Below are positions 34,593 through 42,186 of a stretch of 64,000 nt of DNA, in pieces. A program made the position numbers and the translations under genes. The notes beneath the pieces were generated by a model. The model was not told the origin of the DNA and did not search any database. It was given only the letters and a program-made list of their open reading frames with translations. Source of the stretch: Tissierellales bacterium (GTDB lineage Bacteria; Bacillota; Clostridia; Tissierellales; Sedimentibacteraceae); NCBI GenBank assembly GCA_018433765.1, contig JAHDQO010000010.1, positions 62,001-126,000 of the forward strand. The letters run 5' to 3'. Within the stretch, counting starts at the first letter, position 1. The number at the start of each line of letters is the position of its first letter.

Positions 34593-35126
34593 ATGATAAA
34601 AGAAGTCATCGTAGTAGAAGGGAAAAATGATATTTCTGCCGTTAAACAAGCTGTGGATGCTGAAGTTATTGCAACAAGCGGATTTGGCTTAAAACGTGAA
34701 GTGCTTGATAGAATAAAGCAAATTTCTAAAACAAGAGGAATAATAATATTGACAGATCCTGATTATGCTGGAAAGAAAATTCGACAAGGTATTTCCCGGG
34801 AAATCGACAATTGCAAACATGCTTTCATTCCACAAAAAAAAGCAACTAAAGATGGTGATATAGGCATTGAAAATGCTAGTCCTGAGCAAATACGTGAAGC
34901 TCTAAAAAATGCAAGAGCAGAAATAATTAAAGAACGACAAGAATTTAGTCAGGATGATATGATAAAAAATAATCTTATAGGAAATGATAATGCATCTAGA
35001 AGAAGAAATGTAATTGGACAAAGTCTTGGAATAGGTCACTGTAGTGCAAAACAGTTTTTAAAAAGATTGAATAACTATGGAATAACAAGAAAAGAATTTG
35101 AACAGTCAATATTAAAGGTGAAATAA
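34593..35126 (+). CDS. rnmV: Ribonuclease M5
   Basis: 177 aa TOPRIM-domain RNase that matures 5S rRNA in Firmicutes. Motifs: VVEGKNDISAVKQA (TOPRIM Glu), ILTDPDYAGKKIR (DxD), then ENASPEQIREAL and NASRRRNVIGQSLGIGHCSAKQFLKRLN in the C-terminal helical part. Start 34593 is used (AAAGGA 12 bases upstream); a TTG at 34572 precedes that SD. Two bases separate it from rsmA, as in Bacillus. Confidence 0.94.
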   Translation: MIKEVIVVEGKNDISAVKQAVDAEVIATSGFGLKREVLDRIKQISKTRGIIILTDPDYAGKKIRQGISREIDNCKHAFIPQKKATKDGDIGIENASPEQIREALKNARAEIIKERQEFSQDDMIKNNLIGNDNASRRRNVIGQSLGIGHCSAKQFLKRLNNYGITRKEFEQSILKVK

Positions 35127-35128
35127 AT

Positions 35129-35989
35129 ATGGAAGAAAAAAAACTATATTCTCCCAAAGTAATGAAAGAGATACTAGAAAAATATGGGTTTAAGTTTAGT
35201 AAAGGTTTAGGACAAAATTTTATAATAGATAAAAATGTTATTGATAATATATGTGATTCTGCTCAAATTGATGATAAAACAGGAGTTATAGAAATTGGCC
35301 CGGGGTTAGGTACATTGACTCAAAGTTTGTGTAAAAGGGCTAAAAAAGTTATAGCTATTGAAATTGATTCAAGTTTAAAAGAAGTTCATAAAGAAACTTT
35401 ACCATATAAAAATTTAGAATTAGTATACGAAGATTTTCTAAAATTAGATTTAGATAAATTAATAGATGAAAAACTTGCTGGATTAGAAGTTAAAGTAGTA
35501 GCAAATCTGCCCTACTATATAACTACTCCTATAATCATGAAGATACTTGAAGGCAGGCATAGAATAAGTACAATAGCAATAATGATACAGAAAGAAGTAG
35601 CACAGAGATTGGTTGCTGATCCCGGAACAAAAGAATATGGTGCAATTACGCTTGCAGTAAAGTATTATTCTAGCGCTAGAATCGCAATGATAGTTCCTAA
35701 TACTGTTTTTATACCAAAACCAAAGGTTGATTCAGCGGTTGTAGTTTTTAATGTGCTTGAGCGTCCGGTTGTTAGTGTTGAAAATGAAAAACTTTTATTT
35801 GAAATAATAAAAGCATCCTTTGGTAAGAGAAGAAAAACACTTTTGAACTCGTTGAGCAGCGGTTTATCATACAGCAAAGATGAAATAAGAGAAGCGTTAG
35901 AAAGCTGTAAAATAGATATGTCTATAAGAGGCGAAAAACTTTCTATAGAACAATTTGCACATATTGCAAATAATTTAATTAAAAAGTAA
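35129..35989 (+). CDS. rsmA: 16S rRNA dimethyladenosine transferase
   Basis: 286 aa (KsgA). Converts A1518/A1519 of 16S rRNA to m6,2A. Motifs: GQNFIID (N-terminal QNF), EIGPGLGTLT (SAM site, about residue 54), IEID, NLPYYITTPI (catalytic NxPY, about 127), and C-terminal FGKRRKTLLNSL. Coupled to rnmV. Completes the conserved rnmV-ksgA pair. Confidence 0.96.
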   Translation: MEEKKLYSPKVMKEILEKYGFKFSKGLGQNFIIDKNVIDNICDSAQIDDKTGVIEIGPGLGTLTQSLCKRAKKVIAIEIDSSLKEVHKETLPYKNLELVYEDFLKLDLDKLIDEKLAGLEVKVVANLPYYITTPIIMKILEGRHRISTIAIMIQKEVAQRLVADPGTKEYGAITLAVKYYSSARIAMIVPNTVFIPKPKVDSAVVVFNVLERPVVSVENEKLLFEIIKASFGKRRKTLLNSLSSGLSYSKDEIREALESCKIDMSIRGEKLSIEQFAHIANNLIKK

Positions 35990-36060
35990 TCGTAAAACAC
36001 CTCTATTATACATATACATTAATAGTAAAGTTATTAGTGTGATGTTTTGGAGGGGAATTT

Positions 36061-37599
36061 ATGAATAAAGACTATAGAATAATGAAATTTTTTAAGCCTA
36101 CAGATAAATTAAGTAAGGCTAAAGGGTACATGAGATTCGAAACTAGAGGTACAAGGGGAACTTTTAATATAACAGTTGAGAATATATCAAATCAGGATGA
36201 TATTAGTGAAATTTACATACTAAAAAACAACAAAGAAAAGATTAGATTAGGCAGTATAAACAGTAAGAAGGGTACGATTACTAAAAATATTTCAATAATT
36301 AATTTAGATAATAAAAATACACCAATAGAAGATTTTGATATATGTATGGTTTCTAAAAATAATAAGCCGGTATTATGTACTACAATATTTAGCAATAAAG
36401 ATGTTGATTATAGTTCATTAGTAATGAGTGAAACTAATAAAACAATAACTAAAAAAACAAGTACAGCGAAAATAGAAACTAAAAAATATGAAAATCAAAA
36501 AGTACATAAAACAGAAAATATAGAAAAAACAAAAGAAATTAAAATAAATAGTGAAGGTAAAGAAGAAAATAAGACAATAAAAATAGATAGTGTAAATAAG
36601 CAGGAAGAAGATATTAAAGAAATAGAGATAGATAGTGTAAGTAATCAAGAAAAAGATACTAAAGAAATAGAAACAGATAATGTAAGTAATCAAGAAGAAG
36701 ATACTAAAGAAATAGAGATAGATATTGTAAATAATCAAGAAGAAGATACTGAAAAAATAGAGATAGATAGTGTAAGTAATCAAGAAGAAGATACTAAAAA
36801 AATAGAGATAGATAGTGTAAGTAAGGAAAAAGAAGATGCTGAAAAAGTAGAAAAAGAAAGTGTAAGTAATCAAGAAGAACATACTGAAGAAATAGAGATA
36901 GATAGTGTAAAAGATTTAGAAATTGAAAAAGCAGATGAATTGAAAAAAGAAATTGATGAAAAAGATAGAGAAGCCCAAATAGCTAGTGCAATAGCTGAAA
37001 AAATTGTAAACTTTAAAGATAAAATGGAGTTACCAAATAAACAAAAAGACATAACATTCAAAAAAGATGAAGAAATAAAAAATAGAAGAAGTAATACAAG
37101 AAAGACAGTCACCAGAGAGGAAAGAACAAAATCTAAAATAAAACAGGAAAATGAAAATGAATATACTAGAATATATGATATTTTAGATAAATTTGAAAGA
37201 ATAGAACCTCTTAAAGATGATATTAAAGGACTAAAGTGGTGGAAAATAAGTTATGATGATAAAAGTATATATAGAGGATTTTTACCATTCTTTAATCAAA
37301 TAATAAGTGTTTATTACCCTTATCCATTAACAAATAGAGTTACTACATGTCAAAATTTAATGAAAAAACATGGATTTTATATATTTGGTATATATGAAGA
37401 AAAAAATAGGATTGCAAAATATGTTTATGGTATACCCGGTAAATTTTTAAGAGAAGAGCAGCCTTATAGAGGTATTACAGGATTTAAAAATTGGTCTTAT
37501 AAAAACAATGAAGTATTAGATGGGGATTATGGATTTTGGCTTGCATTTATTAGTGCAGTAAATGGAGATATAACAGATCCTCCAAAGATAAGCAAATAA
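36061..37599 (+). CDS. Hypothetical protein with 15-residue tandem repeats
   Basis: 512 aa, three parts. N-terminal ~120 residues form a beta-rich domain (GYMRFETRGTRGTFNITVENI, EIYILKNNKEKIRLG) seen in clostridial proteins of unknown function. The middle (about 130-340) is highly charged and probably coiled or disordered, containing 7-8 copies of a 15-residue unit close to EIDSVSNQEEDTKEI. The C-terminal ~145 residues are a folded aromatic-rich domain (LKGLKWWKISYDDKSIYRGFL, HGFYIFGIYEE, YGIPGKFLREEQPYRG, GDYGFWLAFI). No signal peptide or membrane helix. SD GGAGGGG. I cannot assign a function; a spore-associated or structural role is only a possibility. Confidence 0.82.
   Translation: MNKDYRIMKFFKPTDKLSKAKGYMRFETRGTRGTFNITVENISNQDDISEIYILKNNKEKIRLGSINSKKGTITKNISIINLDNKNTPIEDFDICMVSKNNKPVLCTTIFSNKDVDYSSLVMSETNKTITKKTSTAKIETKKYENQKVHKTENIEKTKEIKINSEGKEENKTIKIDSVNKQEEDIKEIEIDSVSNQEKDTKEIETDNVSNQEEDTKEIEIDIVNNQEEDTEKIEIDSVSNQEEDTKKIEIDSVSKEKEDAEKVEKESVSNQEEHTEEIEIDSVKDLEIEKADELKKEIDEKDREAQIASAIAEKIVNFKDKMELPNKQKDITFKKDEEIKNRRSNTRKTVTREERTKSKIKQENENEYTRIYDILDKFERIEPLKDDIKGLKWWKISYDDKSIYRGFLPFFNQIISVYYPYPLTNRVTTCQNLMKKHGFYIFGIYEEKNRIAKYVYGIPGKFLREEQPYRGITGFKNWSYKNNEVLDGDYGFWLAFISAVNGDITDPPKISK
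36580..36915 (+). repeat. 45-bp in-frame tandem repeats
   Basis: Seven to eight imperfect copies of a 45-base unit (core GATAGTGTAAGTAATCAAG) encoding variants of EIDSVSNQEEDTKEI. Because the period is a multiple of three, copy-number change would lengthen or shorten the protein without frameshift. Confidence 0.9.
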
Positions 37600-37603
37600 A
37601 ATC

Positions 37604-37632
37604 TGTACAAAATACTATAATTTTGCTATAAT
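37604..37632 (+). promoter_or_regulatory. Promoter of the phospholipase C-like gene
   Basis: TGTACA (37604-37609), 17 bases, TGC-TATAAT with the -10 at 37627-37632 (extended -10). Confidence 0.6.
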
Positions 37633-37672
37633 ATTAAGACAAATTAAGTAAAAATTAGGAGATGTATAAAAA

Positions 37673-38272
37673 ATGCCTCGGATTAGCACGCATATGCATT
37701 TTGGTAAACTGTTACTTGAAAGTTCAGATGATGATGTTGACATACATAGTTTCATTATAGGTTTAGTTGCACCAGATACTTTTACAGATGATAAAGCTTT
37801 TGAACATTACCATTATGTAGATGAAGATGGAGATATTTCCGTAAAAGAATTTTATGAAAGTTTTGAATGGGGTAAATTCAATTTAAAGCAAAAGTCATTT
37901 GTTTTAGGATATTACTGTCATTTATGGCTTGATGAATATTACAAATTTAATGCAAGTAAACTAACCTTACACAATAATAATGATTTGCCTAATGATGAGC
38001 TAGGACACGCTGTAAAGAATGTTTTATTTTATTATGATAAAAAAGTAATTAATGGTTTTTATGATAAGATAAAAGACAATTTTAAAGATTATAATTTAAG
38101 ATTAGATATAGAAAAACTTAATGCAATAGACTTGAATAGAGCTAATCAATTTGTTTTAGATTTTTTAAACACAAGTGTTGCTGATTCAATAGATACAGAT
38201 TTAATAGAAGAAGAAGAATACTTAAAATTTATTTATAAAAGTGTTGATAAATTTTTAAACTCACTAAATTAA
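37673..38272 (+). CDS. Zinc-dependent phospholipase C-like protein
   Basis: 199 aa. Begins MPRISTHMHFGKLLL and contains SFIIGLVAPDTF, AFEHYHYVDEDG and LGYYCHLWLDEYY: the His/Asp pattern of the zinc-dependent phospholipase C / S1-P1-nuclease-like PF00882 family. No signal peptide, so it is probably a cytoplasmic family member of unknown substrate and not a secreted lecithinase. SD TAGGAG lies about 13 bases upstream. Ends in a terminator. Confidence 0.78.
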   Translation: MPRISTHMHFGKLLLESSDDDVDIHSFIIGLVAPDTFTDDKAFEHYHYVDEDGDISVKEFYESFEWGKFNLKQKSFVLGYYCHLWLDEYYKFNASKLTLHNNNDLPNDELGHAVKNVLFYYDKKVINGFYDKIKDNFKDYNLRLDIEKLNAIDLNRANQFVLDFLNTSVADSIDTDLIEEEEYLKFIYKSVDKFLNSLN

Positions 38273-38303
38273 CCCCTTAAAAGGGGTTCTTTTATAATTT
38301 TTA
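38271..38303 (+). terminator. Terminator
   Basis: AACCCCTT-AA-AAGGGGTT (38271-38288) followed by CTTTTATAATTTTT; the stem overlaps the stop codon of the preceding gene. Confidence 0.82.
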
Positions 38304-38406
38304 AGTACTTCAAAATAATATTTTATAATGTAAAACTATATGATTTAAAAATTGATATTTAAAGTGTTAGTTATAAAAAAATACTAGAATTCTTGGAGAT
38401 GATATA

Positions 38407-39036
38407 TTGAAATATAAATACGTAATATTTGACTTTGATGGAACTCTAGCAGATACTGAAAAAATTAACTTTAACATTTTTCAACAGCTTTCTGATAAAT
38501 ATAACTTTAAAAAGGTAGCTATCGATGAAATTCATCAGCTAAAAAAAATGAGTGCAAAAGAAGTGATAGATTTTTTAGGTATAAAAAAGAGAAAAATTCC
38601 TCTTGCAATAAAGTACGGAAAAAAAATACTTAAGAAAGATATTCATAATGTAAAACCTTGCAAAGAAAATATTAAAACTATTTTGGGAAAATTAAAAGAT
38701 AGTGGTGTTAAACTTGGGGTTTTAACTACCAATTCTCAAAACAATGTAAATATTTTTTTAGAAAATAATCAAATAGATTTTTTTGATTTTGTCGAAAGTT
38801 CTTCACTGTTTGGTAAGGAAATAAAATTTAAAAAAATAATTAAAAATAAAAAACTAAACAGTCAAGACATACTTTATGTTGGGGATGAAATAAGAGATAT
38901 AAAGGCAGCACATCTTTCTCATGTAAAGATAGCATCTGTAACTTGGGGATATAACAGTATTGAAGCTTTAAAAAGACATAATCCAGATTACTTAATAAAC
39001 AATCCTGAAGAACTGCTTTCGATATGTCAATATTAA
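38407..39036 (+). CDS. HAD-superfamily hydrolase (phosphatase)
   Basis: 209 aa. Motif I FDFDGTLADT (residues 8-17, nucleophile Asp), a helical cap, motif II LTTNS (about 104), motif III Lys before the final motif, and motif IV GDEIRDIKAA (about 160). Closest to phosphoglycolate-phosphatase/beta-phosphoglucomutase-like members; substrate unknown. TTG start 5 bases after GGAGATG. Followed 27 bases later by the sirtuin gene. Confidence 0.87.
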   Translation: MKYKYVIFDFDGTLADTEKINFNIFQQLSDKYNFKKVAIDEIHQLKKMSAKEVIDFLGIKKRKIPLAIKYGKKILKKDIHNVKPCKENIKTILGKLKDSGVKLGVLTTNSQNNVNIFLENNQIDFFDFVESSSLFGKEIKFKKIIKNKKLNSQDILYVGDEIRDIKAAHLSHVKIASVTWGYNSIEALKRHNPDYLINNPEELLSICQY

Positions 39037-39063
39037 TTTTAAATATAGAAAGGAACACTTATT

Positions 39064-39792
39064 ATGAATGAAAAAATCTTAAAGTTAAAGGAAATAATAG
39101 ATAATAGTAATTATATAGTTTTCTTTGGAGGAGCAGGTGTTTCTACAGAAAGTAATATACCTGATTTTAGATCTGAAACGGGTTTGTATAATGCAGTTAG
39201 AAAATATAATTATTCCCCTGAAGAAATGTTAAGCAGAGAATTCTTTAATAATAATACAGATACATTCTATAAATATTATAAAGAAAATATTATGTATTTA
39301 GATGCAAAGCCAAATGATGCTCATATTGCTTTGGCTAAACTAGAAAATATTGGAAAACTTAAAGCTGTTATAACACAAAATATAGATGGACTACATCAAA
39401 AAGCTGGCAGTAAAAAAGTATATGAACTTCACGGTTCAATACTTAAAAATTATTGTATGAATTGTAAGGAAGAATATTCAGCAGAGTACATAAAAACACA
39501 AGATGGTATACCACACTGCAGTATATGTAATAGTACAATAAAGCCTGATATTGTTCTATATGGTGAAGGTCTTGATAATGACGTAATAAATAAATCAGTT
39601 GAGCACATAATAAAATCAGACACACTTATAGTAGGCGGGACATCTTTAGTAGTGTATCCAGCAGCAGGTCTTATTAATTATTTTAAAGGTAAAAACTTAG
39701 TACTTATCAATAAAACATCTACACCTTATGATAGAATGGCTAATTTAGTTATAAATGAGTCCATAGGAAGTGTATTAAGACAAATAATTTGA
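39064..39792 (+). CDS. NAD-dependent protein deacylase (Sir2 family)
   Basis: 242 aa sirtuin. NAD site GGAGVSTESNIPDFRSETGLY (the GAGxS...IPDFR core, about 22-38), TQNIDGLHQKAG (about 102), catalytic HG (ELHGS, about 122), zinc ligands CMNC ... CSIC (about 131-158), and GTSLVVYPAA. Removes acyl groups from protein lysines using NAD+. Length normal for CobB/SrtN types. SD AAAGGAA. Probably co-transcribed with the HAD gene. Confidence 0.93.
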   Translation: MNEKILKLKEIIDNSNYIVFFGGAGVSTESNIPDFRSETGLYNAVRKYNYSPEEMLSREFFNNNTDTFYKYYKENIMYLDAKPNDAHIALAKLENIGKLKAVITQNIDGLHQKAGSKKVYELHGSILKNYCMNCKEEYSAEYIKTQDGIPHCSICNSTIKPDIVLYGEGLDNDVINKSVEHIIKSDTLIVGGTSLVVYPAAGLINYFKGKNLVLINKTSTPYDRMANLVINESIGSVLRQII

Positions 39793-39891
39793 AGAAAAAC
39801 GAATGAAAACAACTGAAAAATATATAATGTTCGTATTATGATTATTTTTCCTCGTTTTCCTATTGTTTTTTCATAAATAATATAATATTTC

Positions 39892-39936
39892 TTGCAACAA
39901 TACGAAAATTATGCTAAAATATGTAGCATAATTTTC
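39892..39936 (+). promoter_or_regulatory. Promoter and palindromic operator of glutamine synthetase
   Basis: TTGCAA (39892-39897), 17 bases, TAAAAT (39915-39920). A perfect 13-bp inverted repeat GAAAATTATGCTA / TAGCATAATTTTC (39904-39916 / 39924-39936) with a 7-base spacer overlaps the -10. It does not match the GlnR consensus TGTNAN7TNACA. The regulator is unknown. Confidence 0.65.
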
Positions 39937-39953
39937 AAATAGGAGGGGAAAAG

Positions 39954-41846
39954 ATGAGTAACAGAATATTTACAATCAAACCAGAGAATCACAACAAAAA
40001 AGATTTAACAGTAATTTTACAGGATCACCCAGAAATCCAATATGTATCGTTCATGGGAATAGATATAGGTGGAAATGGAACGGATGAAAAGATACCTATA
40101 AGTTTATTCTTAAAAGACATTGATGAAATGCTTAAATATGGAATTCAAACAGATGGCTCTAGTGTTGAACTTCAAGGTATAGCAACTCTATGTAATGCAA
40201 GAGTAGATTTGCTGCCTGATTTAGCAGCAAATTGGTTTGTAGATTATAATTATGACTATTATAATGATGAAAATGGACTGCCAGTAGGAACATTAAGAAT
40301 ACCTGCATTTCTTGTTCACGATAATAAGGAAGTATGTTCAAGATCTATACTAAAAAGAATAATTAAAAATTACAATGTTAAGATTAGAGAATTATTTAAC
40401 AAAAAGCCTGAGCTAGCTAAAAAGTATGGTTTTAATACAGAAGACATAAGTGAAGTAATATTGACTTCAGCTACAGAATTGGAATTGTGGGTTCAAACAC
40501 CAGAAGACAAAGCCGATCTAGAAGCATTATCAACATCACAAGCACTTAAAGAACAGTATTGGAAAAGAACTCATGGGACTGTAAGAACTGCTCTTGAAAA
40601 ATGCATTGTTGAGCTTGAAAAATATGGACTTGAACCTGAAATGGCACATAAAGAGGTTGGTGGTATAGCTAATAAAATAGGAACCACTGGTAAACTTAAA
40701 TATGTTATGGAGCAGTTAGAGATAGACTGGAAATATGCTGATGCACTTCAAGCAGCAGACAATGAAATTCTAGCTAGAGAAATTATTGAAGATTTATTTA
40801 GAAATCATGGATTAGAAGTTACTTTTCAAGCGAAACCATTAGAAGGAGTTGCAGGTAACGGAGAGCACACTCATATGGGTGTAGCAGTAAAACTTAAGAA
40901 TGGTAGATATGTAAACTTATTTACACCACAAAACATGAAAAAAGATTTCTTAAGCGAAATAGGTTTTGGTGCATTAATGGGTTTACTAAGAAACTACGAC
41001 ATAATAAATCCTTTTGTTACAGCAACTAATGATGCATTTAACAGGCTTAAACCGGGATTTGAAGCACCTATTTGTGTAGTTACTTCACTGGGCATAACAA
41101 AAGAAATACCATCAAGAAACAGATCAATATTAGTTGGTGTGATTAGAGATATGTCAAATCCATTAGCAACTAGATTTGAATTAAGATCTTCAAATCCTTT
41201 GTCAAATACTTATCTTGTATTGGCAGCTTCATATCAGTGTATATTAGACGGAATTATAGCTGTAGTTGAATCAAATAAGACTACAAATGAGCTTGAAGTT
41301 GAAATATCAAAAGAAGTAGGGACAGAAAGTTTCTATCTAGAGAAAGATAGAGCGTATAGAAGTGAGTATGATGTGTTTGAACATTATACTGAAGAAGAAA
41401 GAGATAGATTATTTGGAAAAGCTCCTGCGACAGTTTGGGAAAATATCCAAGGACTAAACTGCTGTGAAGATAAACTGGAAATTTTAAAACTAGGAGAAGT
41501 ATTTACTAATGCATTAGTAAATTCCTATAAACTTGTTACAATAGACAAATGGTCAGCTGAGCTTAAAGGGAGAATAATACCAAACAACATAGAAATAATA
41601 AGAAGTTTAAAAAGGCTGCATGATGAAAGTCCTACTGATTTAGATGTTGTACATTGGGAAAGAATATTGGCATTGAAACAAGAACTTATGAAGGATAGTT
41701 TAAATAAGAAATCCTTATTTACTGTTATTCGAGAGGCGTTAGATAAGTCAGATTATTCTATAGCTTCAGAAAAGCAAAAAATTATGAATGAAAAGATGAC
41801 TGAAATAAGAAATCTATATGCAGAATATAAAAGAAATATATTTTAA
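39954..41846 (+). CDS. Glutamine synthetase family protein, long form
   Basis: 630 aa. Shows the GS beta-grasp signature TDGSSVELQGIATLCNARV (about residues 63-81) with VDLLPD, the ATP/Glu site KPLEGVAGNGEHTHMG (about 300-315), and RSSNPLSNTYLVLAASYQCILDGI near 430. Ordinary GSI is about 440-470 aa. The extra ~170 residues lie mostly in an N-terminal/middle helical insertion (residues 125-280) and a helical C-terminus. Comparable long enzymes occur in clostridia beside or instead of GlnA. Expected reaction: glutamate + ammonia + ATP to glutamine, but this divergent type has not been shown here to do so. SD AGGAGGGG. Monocistronic with own operator and terminator. Confidence 0.85.
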   Translation: MSNRIFTIKPENHNKKDLTVILQDHPEIQYVSFMGIDIGGNGTDEKIPISLFLKDIDEMLKYGIQTDGSSVELQGIATLCNARVDLLPDLAANWFVDYNYDYYNDENGLPVGTLRIPAFLVHDNKEVCSRSILKRIIKNYNVKIRELFNKKPELAKKYGFNTEDISEVILTSATELELWVQTPEDKADLEALSTSQALKEQYWKRTHGTVRTALEKCIVELEKYGLEPEMAHKEVGGIANKIGTTGKLKYVMEQLEIDWKYADALQAADNEILAREIIEDLFRNHGLEVTFQAKPLEGVAGNGEHTHMGVAVKLKNGRYVNLFTPQNMKKDFLSEIGFGALMGLLRNYDIINPFVTATNDAFNRLKPGFEAPICVVTSLGITKEIPSRNRSILVGVIRDMSNPLATRFELRSSNPLSNTYLVLAASYQCILDGIIAVVESNKTTNELEVEISKEVGTESFYLEKDRAYRSEYDVFEHYTEEERDRLFGKAPATVWENIQGLNCCEDKLEILKLGEVFTNALVNSYKLVTIDKWSAELKGRIIPNNIEIIRSLKRLHDESPTDLDVVHWERILALKQELMKDSLNKKSLFTVIREALDKSDYSIASEKQKIMNEKMTEIRNLYAEYKRNIF

Positions 41847-41858
41847 TATAAATTAATT

Positions 41859-41893
41859 AAAAAAGCTTCTAATTTTTTAGAAGCTTTTTTCTT
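41859..41893 (+). terminator. Terminator of the glutamine synthetase gene
   Basis: AAAAAAGCTTCT / AGAAGCTTTTTT (41859-41870 / 41879-41890), 12-bp perfect stem with T run. Confidence 0.92.
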
Positions 41894-42186
41894 GAAAAAA
41901 TCTCATAATAAATTATAATAAATATAAAGGTTTTTATATAATTTCCGATATAAAACATATAAGTATAAATAGTTGCATTTAACATTTAAGAATGCAACTA
42001 TATTGTTAACTGAAAATTTAAATATGGATATAGATTATTTGTTTAAATATATAAATATGCATTTCTAAACATAATACACTTCAATATTAACTTCTAAAAC
42101 AAAATAAATCTATTTTGGTTATATTGTAGATTATAGCTTATAAGGGAAATTAAAGTCTTATAATATAACAAAGAGGGGAAAACATA
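41894..42186. other. Spacer with one hairpin
   Basis: AGTTGCATT (41971-41979) pairs with AATGCAACT (41991-41999). No T tract follows, and it does not match the conserved core of a c-di-GMP riboswitch. Otherwise AT-rich. SD GAGGGG ends the region. Confidence 0.35.

Noticed and set aside
36418-36882. 154-aa open frame on the minus strand rich in Phe, Tyr and Leu repeats
   Set aside because: It is the reverse shadow of the 45-bp tandem repeats in the plus-strand gene; no SD and composition is an artefact of Glu/Lys codons read backwards.
41971-41999. Hairpin before the GGDEF/HD-GYP gene, considered as part of a c-di-GMP riboswitch
   Set aside because: None of the conserved aptamer core is present, only one simple stem.
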